In this document: piece by piece, positions 1-7,011 of the stretch
How positions within the stretch are numbered: position 1 is the stretch's first letter
How the letters are laid out: each line of letters begins with the position of its first letter
Notes under the pieces: generated by a model
Told to the model about the DNA's origin: nothing
Databases searched by the model: none
The model's input: only the letters and a program-made list of their open reading frames with translations
Program-made: the position numbers and the translations under genes
IMG/VR virus record: IMGVR_UViG_3300044631_003673
Span: 1 to 30,705 of that record
Source of the DNA: a virus
Strand: one strand, 5' to 3'
DNA length: 30,705 bases

Positions 1-1
1 C

Positions 2-88
2 GTCGGCAACGGCGGCACGGGCGGGCGGCGTGGGCGTGAGTGGCGAGCGGCAGCAGTCGGGCCGAGTCCGTATCTCGCAGGCATCTAG
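2..88 (+). CDS. possible 3' end of an upstream gene (partial)
   Basis: This frame is open from the left edge to a TAG at 86-88, ten bases before the next start, and would give about 28 C-terminal residues rich in Gly and Arg. The tight spacing to the gene at 98 fits the dense + strand operon. The other two frames end at 39 and 149, so the assignment is weak. No function can be read from so short a piece. Confidence 0.2.
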   Translation, partial: VGNGGTGGRRGREWRAAAVGPSPYLAGI

Positions 89-97
89 GGGTGGACA

Positions 98-325
98 GTG
101 GACGAATACCAGAGACACGAGGCAGCGCAGCCGGACCCGGACGAGGTAGGGCCGTCGCAAATCGAGCAGGTCGAGGACCTGTGCAACGACATCACCGACG
201 CGGCGCGCGGGGTGCTCGACGGCGTGGCGACGACGGCCGTCACCGTCGCGGAGTTGCGACGGCGCGAGAGGCTGCTGCGCGAGTGCGTGGCGCGCTTGTA
301 CCGCGAGCTGGGGATGCGGCCGTGA
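98..325 (+). CDS. small phage protein of unknown function (75 aa)
   Basis: I do not recognise this protein. It starts at a GTG preceded by AGGGG (87-91), a good Shine-Dalgarno at normal spacing, and its stop overlaps the next start as GTGA. The N-terminal 20 residues are acidic and polar. The rest looks like two helices, ending in an Arg/Glu-rich amphipathic stretch (RRRERLLRECVARLYREL). It is the first complete gene of the early-type + strand operon that leads into the recombination genes. A small accessory or regulatory role is possible but nothing in the sequence fixes it. Confidence 0.6.
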   Translation: MDEYQRHEAAQPDPDEVGPSQIEQVEDLCNDITDAARGVLDGVATTAVTVAELRRRERLLRECVARLYRELGMRP

Positions 326-636
326 GCGCGCACACGCCGGGGCCGTGGATGGTTGGTGGTCCGTTCCCAGCCGTCTCGGTGTGCTTTGAGTCGATTCCGG
401 GTGACGGCGAGACGCCTCCCGTCTGGGAGCCGGTGTGCGTAGTCGACCAGCGCACGCAGGGCCCGCAGGACCCGCGCGCTCTTGCCGACGCCCGTCTCAT
501 CGCGGCCGCGCCGGAGCTGCTCGCGGCGCTGGAGACGTTGCTCGACAGCGAGATGCCCGTCTGGCGGAGTGGCGAGGTCGCGCGCGTGTGGCGGAAGGCA
601 TCGCAGGCCGTCGCGAAGGCCCGGGGTGAGCGATGA
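322..636 (+). CDS. conserved small phage protein with LIAAAPELLAAL motif
   Basis: The product of 104 aa starts at GTG 322, overlapping the previous stop, and reads MSAHTPGPWMVGG at its N-terminus. It carries DARLIAAAPELLAALE near residues 60-76. The pair HTPGPW near the start and LIAAAPELL further on is a familiar signature of small phage and prophage proteins of unknown function, often found near recombination and early genes. The frame is open further upstream, but GTG 322 is preferred because of the four-base overlap and the family-like N-terminus. Its stop overlaps the next ATG. The biochemical role is unknown. Confidence 0.75.
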   Translation: MSAHTPGPWMVGGPFPAVSVCFESIPGDGETPPVWEPVCVVDQRTQGPQDPRALADARLIAAAPELLAALETLLDSEMPVWRSGEVARVWRKASQAVAKARGER

Positions 637-842
637 GTGCGCTCGTCGTGCTGTTGGGCGGGCGCGTGCCGTTGTGGGTCGAGGGCGGCCGTGGGTGGCT
701 CCTCGACACGCAGTCGCGCGAGTGGCGCGCGCTCGACGTGTTCTCGCCGTTCGGCGGCCGGGCGCTGCGTGAGGACGAGGTGCAGACGGTAGTCACGCTG
801 TACGGACGGCCGCAACAGGCGGCCCAAGGGGTGGAATCATGA
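633..842 (+). CDS. small hypothetical phage protein (69 aa)
   Basis: I do not recognise this protein. It starts at ATG 633 overlapping the upstream stop (ATGA), and its own stop overlaps the annealing-protein gene by 4 nt, so it is almost surely co-translated with both. The N-terminal half looks beta-rich with several Trp and Gly residues (LLGGRVPLWVEGGRGWLL). The C-terminal half is polar and ends in a Gln-rich stretch. There is no membrane segment or cysteine motif. Its place directly before erf suggests an accessory role in DNA metabolism, which is inference only. Confidence 0.6.
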   Translation: MSALVVLLGGRVPLWVEGGRGWLLDTQSREWRALDVFSPFGGRALREDEVQTVVTLYGRPQQAAQGVES

Positions 843-1468
843 CGACGGAGACGACTGGGAGCGCGCTCGCGAGGGCGCTGGCGAAGGCGCAGGGCGTGAT
901 GGCGGGCGCCGCGCGGGACAAGACGAACCCGGCCTTCAAATCGCGCTACGCCGACCTCGCGTCGGTGTGGGACGCCTGCCGAGAGCCGCTGTCGAGCAAC
1001 GGCCTCGCGGTGGTGCAGCTCGTGACGGCGGCCGATAAGGCATCGGTGACCGTCGAGACGCGGCTGCTGCACGAGTCGGGCGAGTCGGTGTCGTCAGTGC
1101 TGACGATGCCGGTCGAAAAGCCCACGGCCCAGGGCGTCGGGAGCGCCATCACCTACGCGCGTCGGTACGCACTGAGTGCGCTGGTTGGCGTCGCGCCGGA
1201 CGACGATGACGACGGCAACGCGGCCAGTGGCGTCGCTCCTCGCAACGCGGCGCCCCCTGCGCAGGTGGTGCCGGTCCCAGCATCGGGGGCCTACGTCGCG
1301 GAGTCGTGGGCGCAGCGTATCGCGGCGGCTGAGACGTTGTCGGGGCTGACGCTCATCGGCTCCGAGTTGGCCGCCAAGCAGGACAAGGCGCTGTCGGACA
1401 GACTTCGTGCGGCGTACACGGCGCGGCACTCGTTGCTGGCGGCGCGCGAGAAGGGCGGTGGCCAGTGA
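839..1468 (+). CDS. erf: Erf-family single-strand DNA annealing protein
   Basis: The 209-aa product matches the ERF superfamily of phage recombinases, which anneal complementary single strands during recombination and genome circularisation. The family core is visible: KTNPAFKSRYADLASVWDAC (residues 28-47), the SNGLAVVQ segment (53-60), then VGSAITYARRYALSALVGVA (100-119) followed by five Asp. The C-terminal part after about residue 130 is Ala/Pro-rich and probably a flexible linker with a short helical end, as in other Erf proteins. The gene directly downstream encodes a RecB-like nuclease, overlapping by 4 nt, so the two form a nuclease/annealase pair like lambda Exo/Beta in logic. The ATG at 839 overlaps the previous stop. 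Confidence 0.9.
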   Translation: MTTETTGSALARALAKAQGVMAGAARDKTNPAFKSRYADLASVWDACREPLSSNGLAVVQLVTAADKASVTVETRLLHESGESVSSVLTMPVEKPTAQGVGSAITYARRYALSALVGVAPDDDDDGNAASGVAPRNAAPPAQVVPVPASGAYVAESWAQRIAAAETLSGLTLIGSELAAKQDKALSDRLRAAYTARHSLLAAREKGGGQ

Positions 1469-2715
1469 CCCTCACCGCCTCCGGCCTCGAGGCCGCCGAG
1501 CGGTGCCCGTCGTCCTTTGCGCTGCCCCGCGTGCCGGAGTCCACCGAGGCCGCCGAGGACGGCACGCGCCTGCACGAGGTGCTGGCGGCGCGCGTCGCGT
1601 ACCTGCGCGGCGAGACGCTGCGAGGGCCCGACACCGTGACGCCCGGGGAGATGGACTGGTCCGACATCGTGCTCGAGCGCCACCCGTGGCTCACGTCGCA
1701 CGTGTCCGAGGTGGCCTACGCCTACAACACCCTGCCGGCCCGGGGGCGGTTGCTGGGACGCAACCTGGGGCGCGCCTACGACGTCGGGCCGACGGAGATT
1801 GCCGGCACGGCGGACTACGTGCGCGTTGACGACGAGGCCGGCGTCGTCGAGGTCGCCGACCTGAAGACCGGCCGCGCGGACGTGACGGCGCCGTCGGAGA
1901 ACCTCCAGCTCGCGCTGCTGGCCCTCGCTGCGGCGTCGTGGCACGGCGTGACGACGGTGCGGGTGGGCATCCTCGCCGCGCCGGTGGGTTCGACGCCGTG
2001 GGTGACGTGGCACGAGCTCGGCCCGCTCGACCTACTGCACGCCGCCGCGCGCATCCGTCGCGTCGTGGAGGCCGTCGAGGCCGCGAAGACGACGCCCCGC
2101 TACAGCGTCGGCGGGTGGTGTGGCCACTGCCCAGCGCGGCGCGCGGGCCCGACTCAGACGGCCATGTTGCGCCGACTGGCCCTCGACCCACAGGCCGTCG
2201 CGGAGGACATCGCCACGGGCATCGTGACGCCCGACGTCGCGCGCATCGCCTACCAGCGGTATCGCGCGGTGAAGGCGGCGATGGCCCAGGTGGAGGCGCA
2301 GCTCCACGCATGGGCGAAGGAGAACGGCGGAATCCCCCTCGGCAACGGGCGCGTGTGGGGCCCGCGCGAGTCGCAGCGCGCCGTCATCGACGTCGAGGTG
2401 GCGTGGCCGGAGCTGGTTCGCAGGTACGGCGTCGACGCCGCGCGCGAGATGATGACGATGCGGACGAGCAAGACCGCCATCGGCCGCGTCGCGTCGAAGC
2501 TGGCCCCGCGCGGCCAGAAGGCCGACGCCGCGAAGACGGCGCTGGCGCTGCTGACGGCGGCGGGCGCGGTGACGATGAAGACGGTGACGGAATTCGAGGA
2601 GTACCAGGTGACGAGCGCGACGGCTGCGCTCCCGGCCGCTGCGTCCGCTCCCCCCTCGGGCGCCGCGCCGGTTTTTTCCGAGGACGAGGGGAACGAAGAC
2701 GAGGAGACGACATGA
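1465..2715 (+). CDS. RecB-like PD-(D/E)XK nuclease, phage recombination exonuclease
   Basis: The 416-aa protein starts at GTG 1465, overlapping the erf stop. It shows the RecB/Cas4-type nuclease motifs in order: GTRLHEVL (His37), GTADYV (Asp117), VADLKTG (Asp132, Lys134) and NLQLALLAL (Gln148). A Cys at 14 and a Cys-x2-Cys at 219/222 sit where AddB/Cas4-like proteins carry iron-sulphur ligands, but only three cysteines are evident, so a cluster is doubtful. After about residue 240 comes a mostly helical C-terminal region with Lys-rich stretches and an acidic tail. Next to Erf, the likely job is to resect double-stranded ends for annealing; this pairing is inferred from gene order. Confidence 0.85.
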   Translation: MTLTASGLEAAERCPSSFALPRVPESTEAAEDGTRLHEVLAARVAYLRGETLRGPDTVTPGEMDWSDIVLERHPWLTSHVSEVAYAYNTLPARGRLLGRNLGRAYDVGPTEIAGTADYVRVDDEAGVVEVADLKTGRADVTAPSENLQLALLALAAASWHGVTTVRVGILAAPVGSTPWVTWHELGPLDLLHAAARIRRVVEAVEAAKTTPRYSVGGWCGHCPARRAGPTQTAMLRRLALDPQAVAEDIATGIVTPDVARIAYQRYRAVKAAMAQVEAQLHAWAKENGGIPLGNGRVWGPRESQRAVIDVEVAWPELVRRYGVDAAREMMTMRTSKTAIGRVASKLAPRGQKADAAKTALALLTAAGAVTMKTVTEFEEYQVTSATAALPAAASAPPSGAAPVFSEDEGNEDEETT

Positions 2716-3086
2716 GCAGCGCAGAACGAGTCATCGCATGGAACGAAGTCCTCACCGCAGCCGGGCTCGACCCGCACGCCGTGCCGGACGACGTGAAGCG
2801 CATCATCCACTCGGCCGTCATGCGCTACGCGAAGGCGTCGGGGTGGCGAGAGCCAACCGCAGCGCCGCAGCGCGTGGCGTCGGGCGAGCGCAGCGCCGTG
2901 GCGGGCGACGGGCCCCTGGTGAGGTTCGGCCGCGACAAGGGCAAGCGGTTGTCGGAGGTGGCCGACCTGTCGTGGTACCGCCGCGCCATCGCGGAGAGTG
3001 TGGAGGACCCGTCGCGGGAGCGGTACCGCGCGCAGAACGAGGCGCACCTGGCCGAGGTGGACGCCGAGATTGCGGGAAGGACGTAA
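2712..3086 (+). CDS. small protein with DUF3820-like FGxxKGK domain
   Basis: The 124-aa product begins at ATG 2712, overlapping the nuclease stop. Residues 70-90 read VRFGRDKGKRLSEVADLSWY, which resembles the DUF3820 motif (fGkhkGkpl.evp..YL.W) found alone in small proteins and at the end of some DnaQ/ExoX-type exonucleases, where it may contact DNA. The first 45 residues look helical and the C-terminal 30 residues are charged and helical. No exonuclease active site is present, so this is a stand-alone domain. Position after Erf and the nuclease suggests an accessory recombination or DNA-binding role. Confidence 0.65.
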   Translation: MSSAERVIAWNEVLTAAGLDPHAVPDDVKRIIHSAVMRYAKASGWREPTAAPQRVASGERSAVAGDGPLVRFGRDKGKRLSEVADLSWYRRAIAESVEDPSRERYRAQNEAHLAEVDAEIAGRT

Positions 3087-3316
3087 TGCGAGGGAAGCGA
3101 GGAAAGAAGCTGCCGTGGGGCGTCGTGCAAATCGTGGCGGGTCGACTGAAGGGCCGGCTCGCGTTCTACGACGACGACGGAGAGGGTGGGCTCGCTGTTG
3201 TCTATCCAGAGGGAGAATACCCGTCCGTGGGGAGGTATTTTCTCGTCAGGCCTTCGTCCATGCGAAGAGCGTCCCCGGCGCAGGTGGTGCGATACTGGTC
3301 GTCGCTGCGGGAGTGA
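3086..3316 (+). CDS. small basic protein with KOW-like segment (76 aa)
   Basis: The ATG at 3086 shares its A with the preceding TAA stop, and GGGAAGG lies just upstream as a ribosome site. The N-terminus is basic (MRGKRGKKLPWG), followed by VVQIVAGRLKGRLAFYDDD, which resembles a KOW/SH3-like beta segment (hydrophobic-x-Gly-x2-Lys-Gly). The remainder is beta-like and ends in a short helix. It is the last gene of the + strand operon before the convergent junction. The KOW comparison is by eye and the function is unknown. Confidence 0.6.
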   Translation: MRGKRGKKLPWGVVQIVAGRLKGRLAFYDDDGEGGLAVVYPEGEYPSVGRYFLVRPSSMRRASPAQVVRYWSSLRE

Positions 3317-3338
3317 CCATGACTGACAGGCGGTGACA

Positions 3339-3354
3339 GGCCGGAGAGACGGCC
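3339..3354. terminator. possible bidirectional terminator at convergent gene ends
   Basis: A five-base GC stem GGCCG / CGGCC with a GAGAGA loop lies in the 40-bp gap between the + strand operon (stop 3316) and the - strand late operon (stop 3357). The position is right for a shared terminator, but there is no T-run on either strand, so it is at best a weak or factor-assisted site. Confidence 0.35.
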
Positions 3355-3356
3355 AC

Positions 3357-4592
3357 CTATACGAAAACCGGCGCCACGACGGTCTTCTCGCCGCCGTTGC
3401 GCGCGTCGATGAGGTAGAACACCTGCTGCGGTGGCTCGTAGCTCGCGCCGATGGCCTGAGCGAACTCGTTGTAGCCGATGAGGCTGCCGTTCACGAGGAA
3501 CGAGCCGCCATCGACCTTCTGGTGGAAGTGGCCGAGCGTCGTGAGGTTGGCGCGAGTCGCTGTGTCCCACTTCGCGATTTTCTTGTTGAGCGGGATGGTG
3601 AGCCCGCCGACACCGCCGCCATACTTCACCTCGTACCCGTGAATGTGCCGCACCACGAATCGCTCATGGAAACGCCGGTACACCGTCCCGTGCTTCGCCA
3701 CGTCGAGCTGGACGCGCGGGTTGCCGGCAAAGCGGTCGGCGATGGCGTGGTAGGCCACCGTCTCGAGCGACGTGCCCGTCGGGTCGCCGTAGTGCACTTT
3801 CTTCGTCATGCGCCCGTGGTTGCCCGGCAGCATCACCCCGGTGACGCGGAAGTCGCTGTTGTCGAGGATGTGCTGGATTCCGCTGGCGAAGATGCGGGCG
3901 AATTCGGTCGCGGCGTCGCCCGGCGCGAGCAGCGTGTTCGCGATGGACTCCTCGTGTAGCCAGCCGGTGAACATATCGCCGAGTACTTGGAGGTCGAGCG
4001 TCGTGATGCGTTGTTCGCGCGCGAAGATTCCGGCCAGCTTCACGACGTTGCGGAAGAAGTTTTCGGCCCTCGCGCGCGCGACGTCGAGGTCGTATGCGTT
4101 GAGTCCGTTGATGGCACCTGGGTCGACCGGCTCCTCGATGTGCCAGTCCGACGCCATCGCGCACGCCACCGCGTCGGAGCGGTCCTCGGCGCGCTCGCGG
4201 TAGACGATGACGTCCGGCACGCGCACCTTCTCGGCCTCGTGCACCAAGGCGCGCAGTCGCGTCACCTCGTCGACGAGCGCCTTGTGCTCAGCGCGGAGGT
4301 CGCGCGCCGCGCGTTGCCCCTGCGCGGCCTCCACCGCGGTTTCAAGCGGCGGCTTCGGCGATTCGCCGAGGGACGGCAGGGGTTTCGATTCCCGCTGCGC
4401 CTCCCTGCAGGGGAAACACACCAGGCGGCGCGGGGGCAACTTGTGCCCCGGTCCGTCGGGCCTGCCGCACAACCGGCACGCCCTCACGGCGTCACCCACC
4501 GCCGCACCGAGTCCGCGCGGACGGCGGGCGTGACGCGCGCGGATTGGATTCGCGAAGCCATGCCGCTCCCCGTCACGCCAGCGAGTCCACAA
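3357..4592 (-). CDS. calcineurin-like metallophosphoesterase with N-terminal zinc ribbon
   Basis: The protein of up to 411 aa carries all motifs of the calcineurin-like metallophosphoesterase fold: DWH (Asp149, His151), GD (205-206), GNH (257-259), HG (318-319) and GHFH (354-357). These bind two metal ions and cleave phosphoester bonds. N-terminal to this is Cys-x2-Cys (39/42) and Cys-x2-Cys (59/62), a zinc ribbon, followed by a helical, probably coiled-coil stretch (about 85-122). The longest start is TTG 4592, overlapping the upstream gene by 20 nt with a poor ribosome site and an Arg-rich leader; GTG 4499 or GTG 4487 are credible alternatives. It is the last gene of the late operon. Substrate unknown; a nucleic-acid substrate is suggested by the zinc ribbon. 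Confidence 0.85.
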   Translation of the reverse strand: MWTRWRDGERHGFANPIRARHARRPRGLGAAVGDAVRACRLCGRPDGPGHKLPPRRLVCFPCREAQRESKPLPSLGESPKPPLETAVEAAQGQRAARDLRAEHKALVDEVTRLRALVHEAEKVRVPDVIVYRERAEDRSDAVACAMASDWHIEEPVDPGAINGLNAYDLDVARARAENFFRNVVKLAGIFAREQRITTLDLQVLGDMFTGWLHEESIANTLLAPGDAATEFARIFASGIQHILDNSDFRVTGVMLPGNHGRMTKKVHYGDPTGTSLETVAYHAIADRFAGNPRVQLDVAKHGTVYRRFHERFVVRHIHGYEVKYGGGVGGLTIPLNKKIAKWDTATRANLTTLGHFHQKVDGGSFLVNGSLIGYNEFAQAIGASYEPPQQVFYLIDARNGGEKTVVAPVFV

Positions 4593-4902
4593 CCACGACG
4601 GTGACGTAGCTATTGGTGGGCACCGTCTGCACGAGGCCGGAGAATGCGCACGCGAACTCCGCCTCGAACGAGCCTACGGTGTCCGTGTCGCCCGTCGCCC
4701 ACGCGTACTGCACGACGCCGTCCGCGCCGCCGTTGGGCTTCGTGGTGCTTCCAGCCGCAACCTTCAGCACCTTGGTGCGCGCGTCGCGCATGCGGAACGT
4801 CACCGTCGCGCTGGTGACGTCGAGTGCGGCGCCGGTGGCGTCGAGGAGCTGGACGCGCAGCGCGGGGAGTCGGTCGCCCTGCTTCATGTAGACGGTACTC
4901 AT
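4573..4902 (-). CDS. BppU-like baseplate or tail-associated beta domain protein
   Basis: The 109-aa product starts MSTVYMKQGDRLPALRVQLL and continues with a DVTSATVTFRMRD segment and a YAWATGDTDTVGSFEAEF segment. This pattern (KQGDTLP..., D.tgAtV.f.mr..., W..GDTd..G.Y.aEf) is familiar from N-terminal domains of phage baseplate upper proteins and related small tail genes. The protein is a single beta-sandwich domain with no other parts. It overlaps the start of the preceding repeat-protein gene's stop by 4 nt, and lies in the baseplate/fibre end of the late operon. Likely a structural adaptor in the virion. Confidence 0.7.
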   Translation of the reverse strand: MSTVYMKQGDRLPALRVQLLDATGAALDVTSATVTFRMRDARTKVLKVAAGSTTKPNGGADGVVQYAWATGDTDTVGSFEAEFACAFSGLVQTVPTNSYVTVVVVDSLA

Positions 4903-5681
4903 TGGACTACCTCGATTCGTGCGGCGGGTGAGGAGACGACGACGGCGGTTGCGTCGGTGCGCGGGACGTCGACGCGGGACTCCAGCGCCGAGAGGACGAG
5001 GCCGCGCGCGTTGCCCGACAGCACGAGGACGACGGCGCCGCCCTGCCCCGGGTAGACGAAGGGTAACGGCGCCCGCCCGTCGACGGTGGCCACGCCGGCC
5101 GCCGATGCCACCGACGAGGCGATGGCGAGGAAAGCGCCGACGCCCTCGGCCGTCGCGGTGCCCGTCGAGCTCGCCGCCGCGCTGGCCGTCGCCCGGCCCG
5201 TGGCGCTGGCTGCCCCCGCGCCGGCCGACGAGGCCGCGCCCTGGGCGAAGGCCCGTCCCGTCGCCGACGCCGCGCCGACACCCGCCGACGTGGCGCTCGA
5301 GGCGATGAGGGCGGTGCCGATGGCCGACGCCGTGGCCACGCCGTCCGACGTCGCGACGCTGCCAGAGGACGTCGTCGTGCCCGTGGCGCTCGCGGCGCCC
5401 GTCCCTGCCGTCGAGGCGACGCCTTGGGCTGTCGCCCGGCCGACGACAGACGACGCCGCTACGCCTGCGCTGGAGGCCGTCGCAGCAGCCGTGCGGGCGC
5501 CTGTGGCTGTCGCCGTCGCCACGCCTGCGGACGTGCCCGTGCCGCTGTTGATGCCGGGGGCGCCGACGGGCGACTCGAGCGGCAGCGGCGGGTTCGGGTC
5601 GTGCTCAGTGAGAGTCGGCGCCCACTGCTGCTGCGCCCACCGGAAGACACCACCCGACGTCGGGACGAAGGCGCCCGCCAC
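4899..5681 (-). CDS. Ala/Ser/Gly/Thr-rich tail-associated protein with 20-residue repeats
   Basis: The 260-aa protein starts at GTG 5681 with GGGGTGG upstream. Residues 1-49 are an ordinary N-terminal region with aromatic residues. Residues 50-192 consist of seven tandem units of 20 to 22 residues with the pattern [ST]-S-A-G-V-A-x-A-S-A-T-G-R-A-x-A. The C-terminal 60 residues form a compact beta-like domain containing VYPGQGGAVVLVLSGNARGL and ending in beta strands. Regular Gly/Ala/Thr/Ser spacing suggests a solenoid or fibrous shaft. Neighbours are baseplate and fibre genes, so a virion fibre or spike shaft is the best guess. Confidence 0.75.
   Translation of the reverse strand: MAGAFVPTSGGVFRWAQQQWAPTLTEHDPNPPLPLESPVGAPGINSGTGTSAGVATATATGARTAAATASSAGVAASSVVGRATAQGVASTAGTGAASATGTTTSSGSVATSDGVATASAIGTALIASSATSAGVGAASATGRAFAQGAASSAGAGAASATGRATASAAASSTGTATAEGVGAFLAIASSVASAAGVATVDGRAPLPFVYPGQGGAVVLVLSGNARGLVLSALESRVDVPRTDATAVVVSSPAARIEVVQ
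5106..5534 (-). repeat. tandem 60-66 bp coding repeats (20-22 residue units)
   Basis: Seven units encode residues 50-192 of the repeat protein; units start at residues 50, 70, 90, 111, 131, 151 and 171. Most are exactly 20 residues; the third has one extra residue and the seventh two. The units at 131-150 and 151-170 are the most alike (both contain GAASATGRA). DNA identity is partial, so the duplications are not very recent. Confidence 0.75.
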
Positions 5682-5684
5682 GAC

Positions 5685-5900
5685 TCACCACCCCAGCGCG
5701 ACGCGGGCGGCGTCCTGTACGGCGGTGACGGTGGCCTCGTCGACGCGCCCGGCCAACGCCGCTTCCACGCGCGCCGTCACAAGCCGCGCCGCCGCCAGCG
5801 CCGCAGCCAGGGCCTCGGGCGAGTCCTCGCGCTGCGCGTCGGCCAGCGCGGGAGACACCAGCGAGACGGCCTGCAGCGCCGCGTCGACGAGGGGCTCCAC
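5685..5900 (-). CDS. small Ala-rich helical protein (71 aa)
   Basis: I do not recognise this protein. It starts at GTG 5900, three bases after the preceding stop, and ends three bases before the next gene, which fits the operon spacing. The sequence is almost entirely helical and Ala-rich (SPEALAAALAAARLVTARVE), with no Cys and no membrane segment. It sits between a conserved structural protein and the repeat protein, so it may be a small virion component or chaperone. The open frame opposite it on the + strand has no ribosome site. Confidence 0.6.
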   Translation of the reverse strand: MEPLVDAALQAVSLVSPALADAQREDSPEALAAALAAARLVTARVEAALAGRVDEATVTAVQDAARVALGW

Positions 5901-5903
5901 GAG

Positions 5904-7010
5904 TCAGCCCGCCACCGTGGTGAAGGCGCCCGTGTAGGTCGTCGCGCCGGTCGCGGGCTTCAGCACCTCGAGGAAGGCGAGGCACGCGTCGTCGAAGACG
6001 CGCGTGAGGTTGAAGGCCGTGTTGATGCCGTCGGTGATGCACGCGAGGTTGGCCAGCGGCACCGGCAGGAAGGCAATGGGGTGACCGATGACGAAATCGA
6101 TCGCCCCCGTGGCCACGGCGGCCGAACATTGCATCTGAGTCAGCGTGCGGACGCCGCGGTCCCCCGCATCCAGTGGCGCGAAGAATTGGCCAGCGGGCTG
6201 GTCCAGGCGGTTCACGATGTTTCCCGAGTTCCCGGTGAGGGACGGGAGCGTGGAAGCGCCCCCCCCCTGATTTGTGTAGGTGCACACGGTCCAGTTGTGG
6301 GCGGTGGCCGGGAGAACGGTCCCGCATTCCACGAAGAGGAAGTTCCCCTCCGCCGAGTCCGCCGTGCCGGCCGTGGTGTTCTGGTACCGCGTGGGAGCGC
6401 CGGTCACCGCCTCGGTCGCCGTGCTGTTCATCGTCTTCGCCACCGCGAAGAGGCGGTCGTACAGCAGCAGCGTGTTAGCCAGCGACGCCAGCACGTCCGC
6501 GCGCACGAAGTGCTGCGTGTCTCCACCCGTGGGGTTGACGAAGGGGAATGCCCCCGTCGTAGCGTCCGTCGGAACCGTCCCGCCGGGCGCAGCCGCAGCC
6601 GCCGCGCCCGCCGACGGTAGGCTGCCGACGCGCCACAGGGAATTCGTCGCGCCGACGACGCCGGTGGTGCCCACCTTCTGAAACCGGAAGTCCCGGCCCT
6701 TGCCTGCCGTTCTCTCAGCGATGAGGTCGGACAGCGAAGAGAAGCCCGCGTGCGCCGTGCCCATGTTGAGCCGCGCCGCCTTTCGCAGCCGCCGCAGGAA
6801 GTCCTCGGCCATGCACTGCGCGGTGGCGCCGATGCCCGCACCGATGCGCCCGCGGAAGTCTCCCCCGCGGTGGGCGAACACCTTGCCCGGGACGCCGCCG
6901 ACAGGAATGGGCGGGCCGTACCAGTCGCGCATGGAAACGGAGAGTCCCTCCACCGTCTCGCGGCCCAACCAGCGCTCGAGCTGCTGCGCATGCGTGCCTA
7001 GGGCGCCCAC
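5904..7010 (-). CDS. conserved phage protein, likely virion-associated, unknown function
   Basis: The 368-aa product starts at GTG 7010, one base after the preceding stop. It contains LYDRLFAVAKTMNS (about residues 183-196), TQMQCSA, a DFVIGHPIAFLP stretch and RVFDDACLAFLE near the C-terminus. I recall this combination from other tailed-phage genomes as an uncharacterised conserved protein, usually next to the tail-fibre-like gene that precedes it here. It lacks a signal peptide or membrane segment and has a Gly/Ala/Pro-rich linker near residues 130-145. A structural role is inferred from its neighbours. Confidence 0.75.
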   Translation of the reverse strand: MGALGTHAQQLERWLGRETVEGLSVSMRDWYGPPIPVGGVPGKVFAHRGGDFRGRIGAGIGATAQCMAEDFLRRLRKAARLNMGTAHAGFSSLSDLIAERTAGKGRDFRFQKVGTTGVVGATNSLWRVGSLPSAGAAAAAAPGGTVPTDATTGAFPFVNPTGGDTQHFVRADVLASLANTLLLYDRLFAVAKTMNSTATEAVTGAPTRYQNTTAGTADSAEGNFLFVECGTVLPATAHNWTVCTYTNQGGGASTLPSLTGNSGNIVNRLDQPAGQFFAPLDAGDRGVRTLTQMQCSAAVATGAIDFVIGHPIAFLPVPLANLACITDGINTAFNLTRVFDDACLAFLEVLKPATGATTYTGAFTTVAG

Positions 7011-7011
7011 G

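Noticed and set aside
2250-3047. - strand open frame of 265 codons opposite the nuclease
   Set aside because: It lies antisense to the RecB-like motifs and the FGxxKGK gene and has no ribosome site or recognisable fold.
3331-3356. A strong rho-independent terminator in the convergent gap
   Set aside because: Only a five-base stem without a T-run is present; recorded as a low-confidence terminator instead of a firm one.
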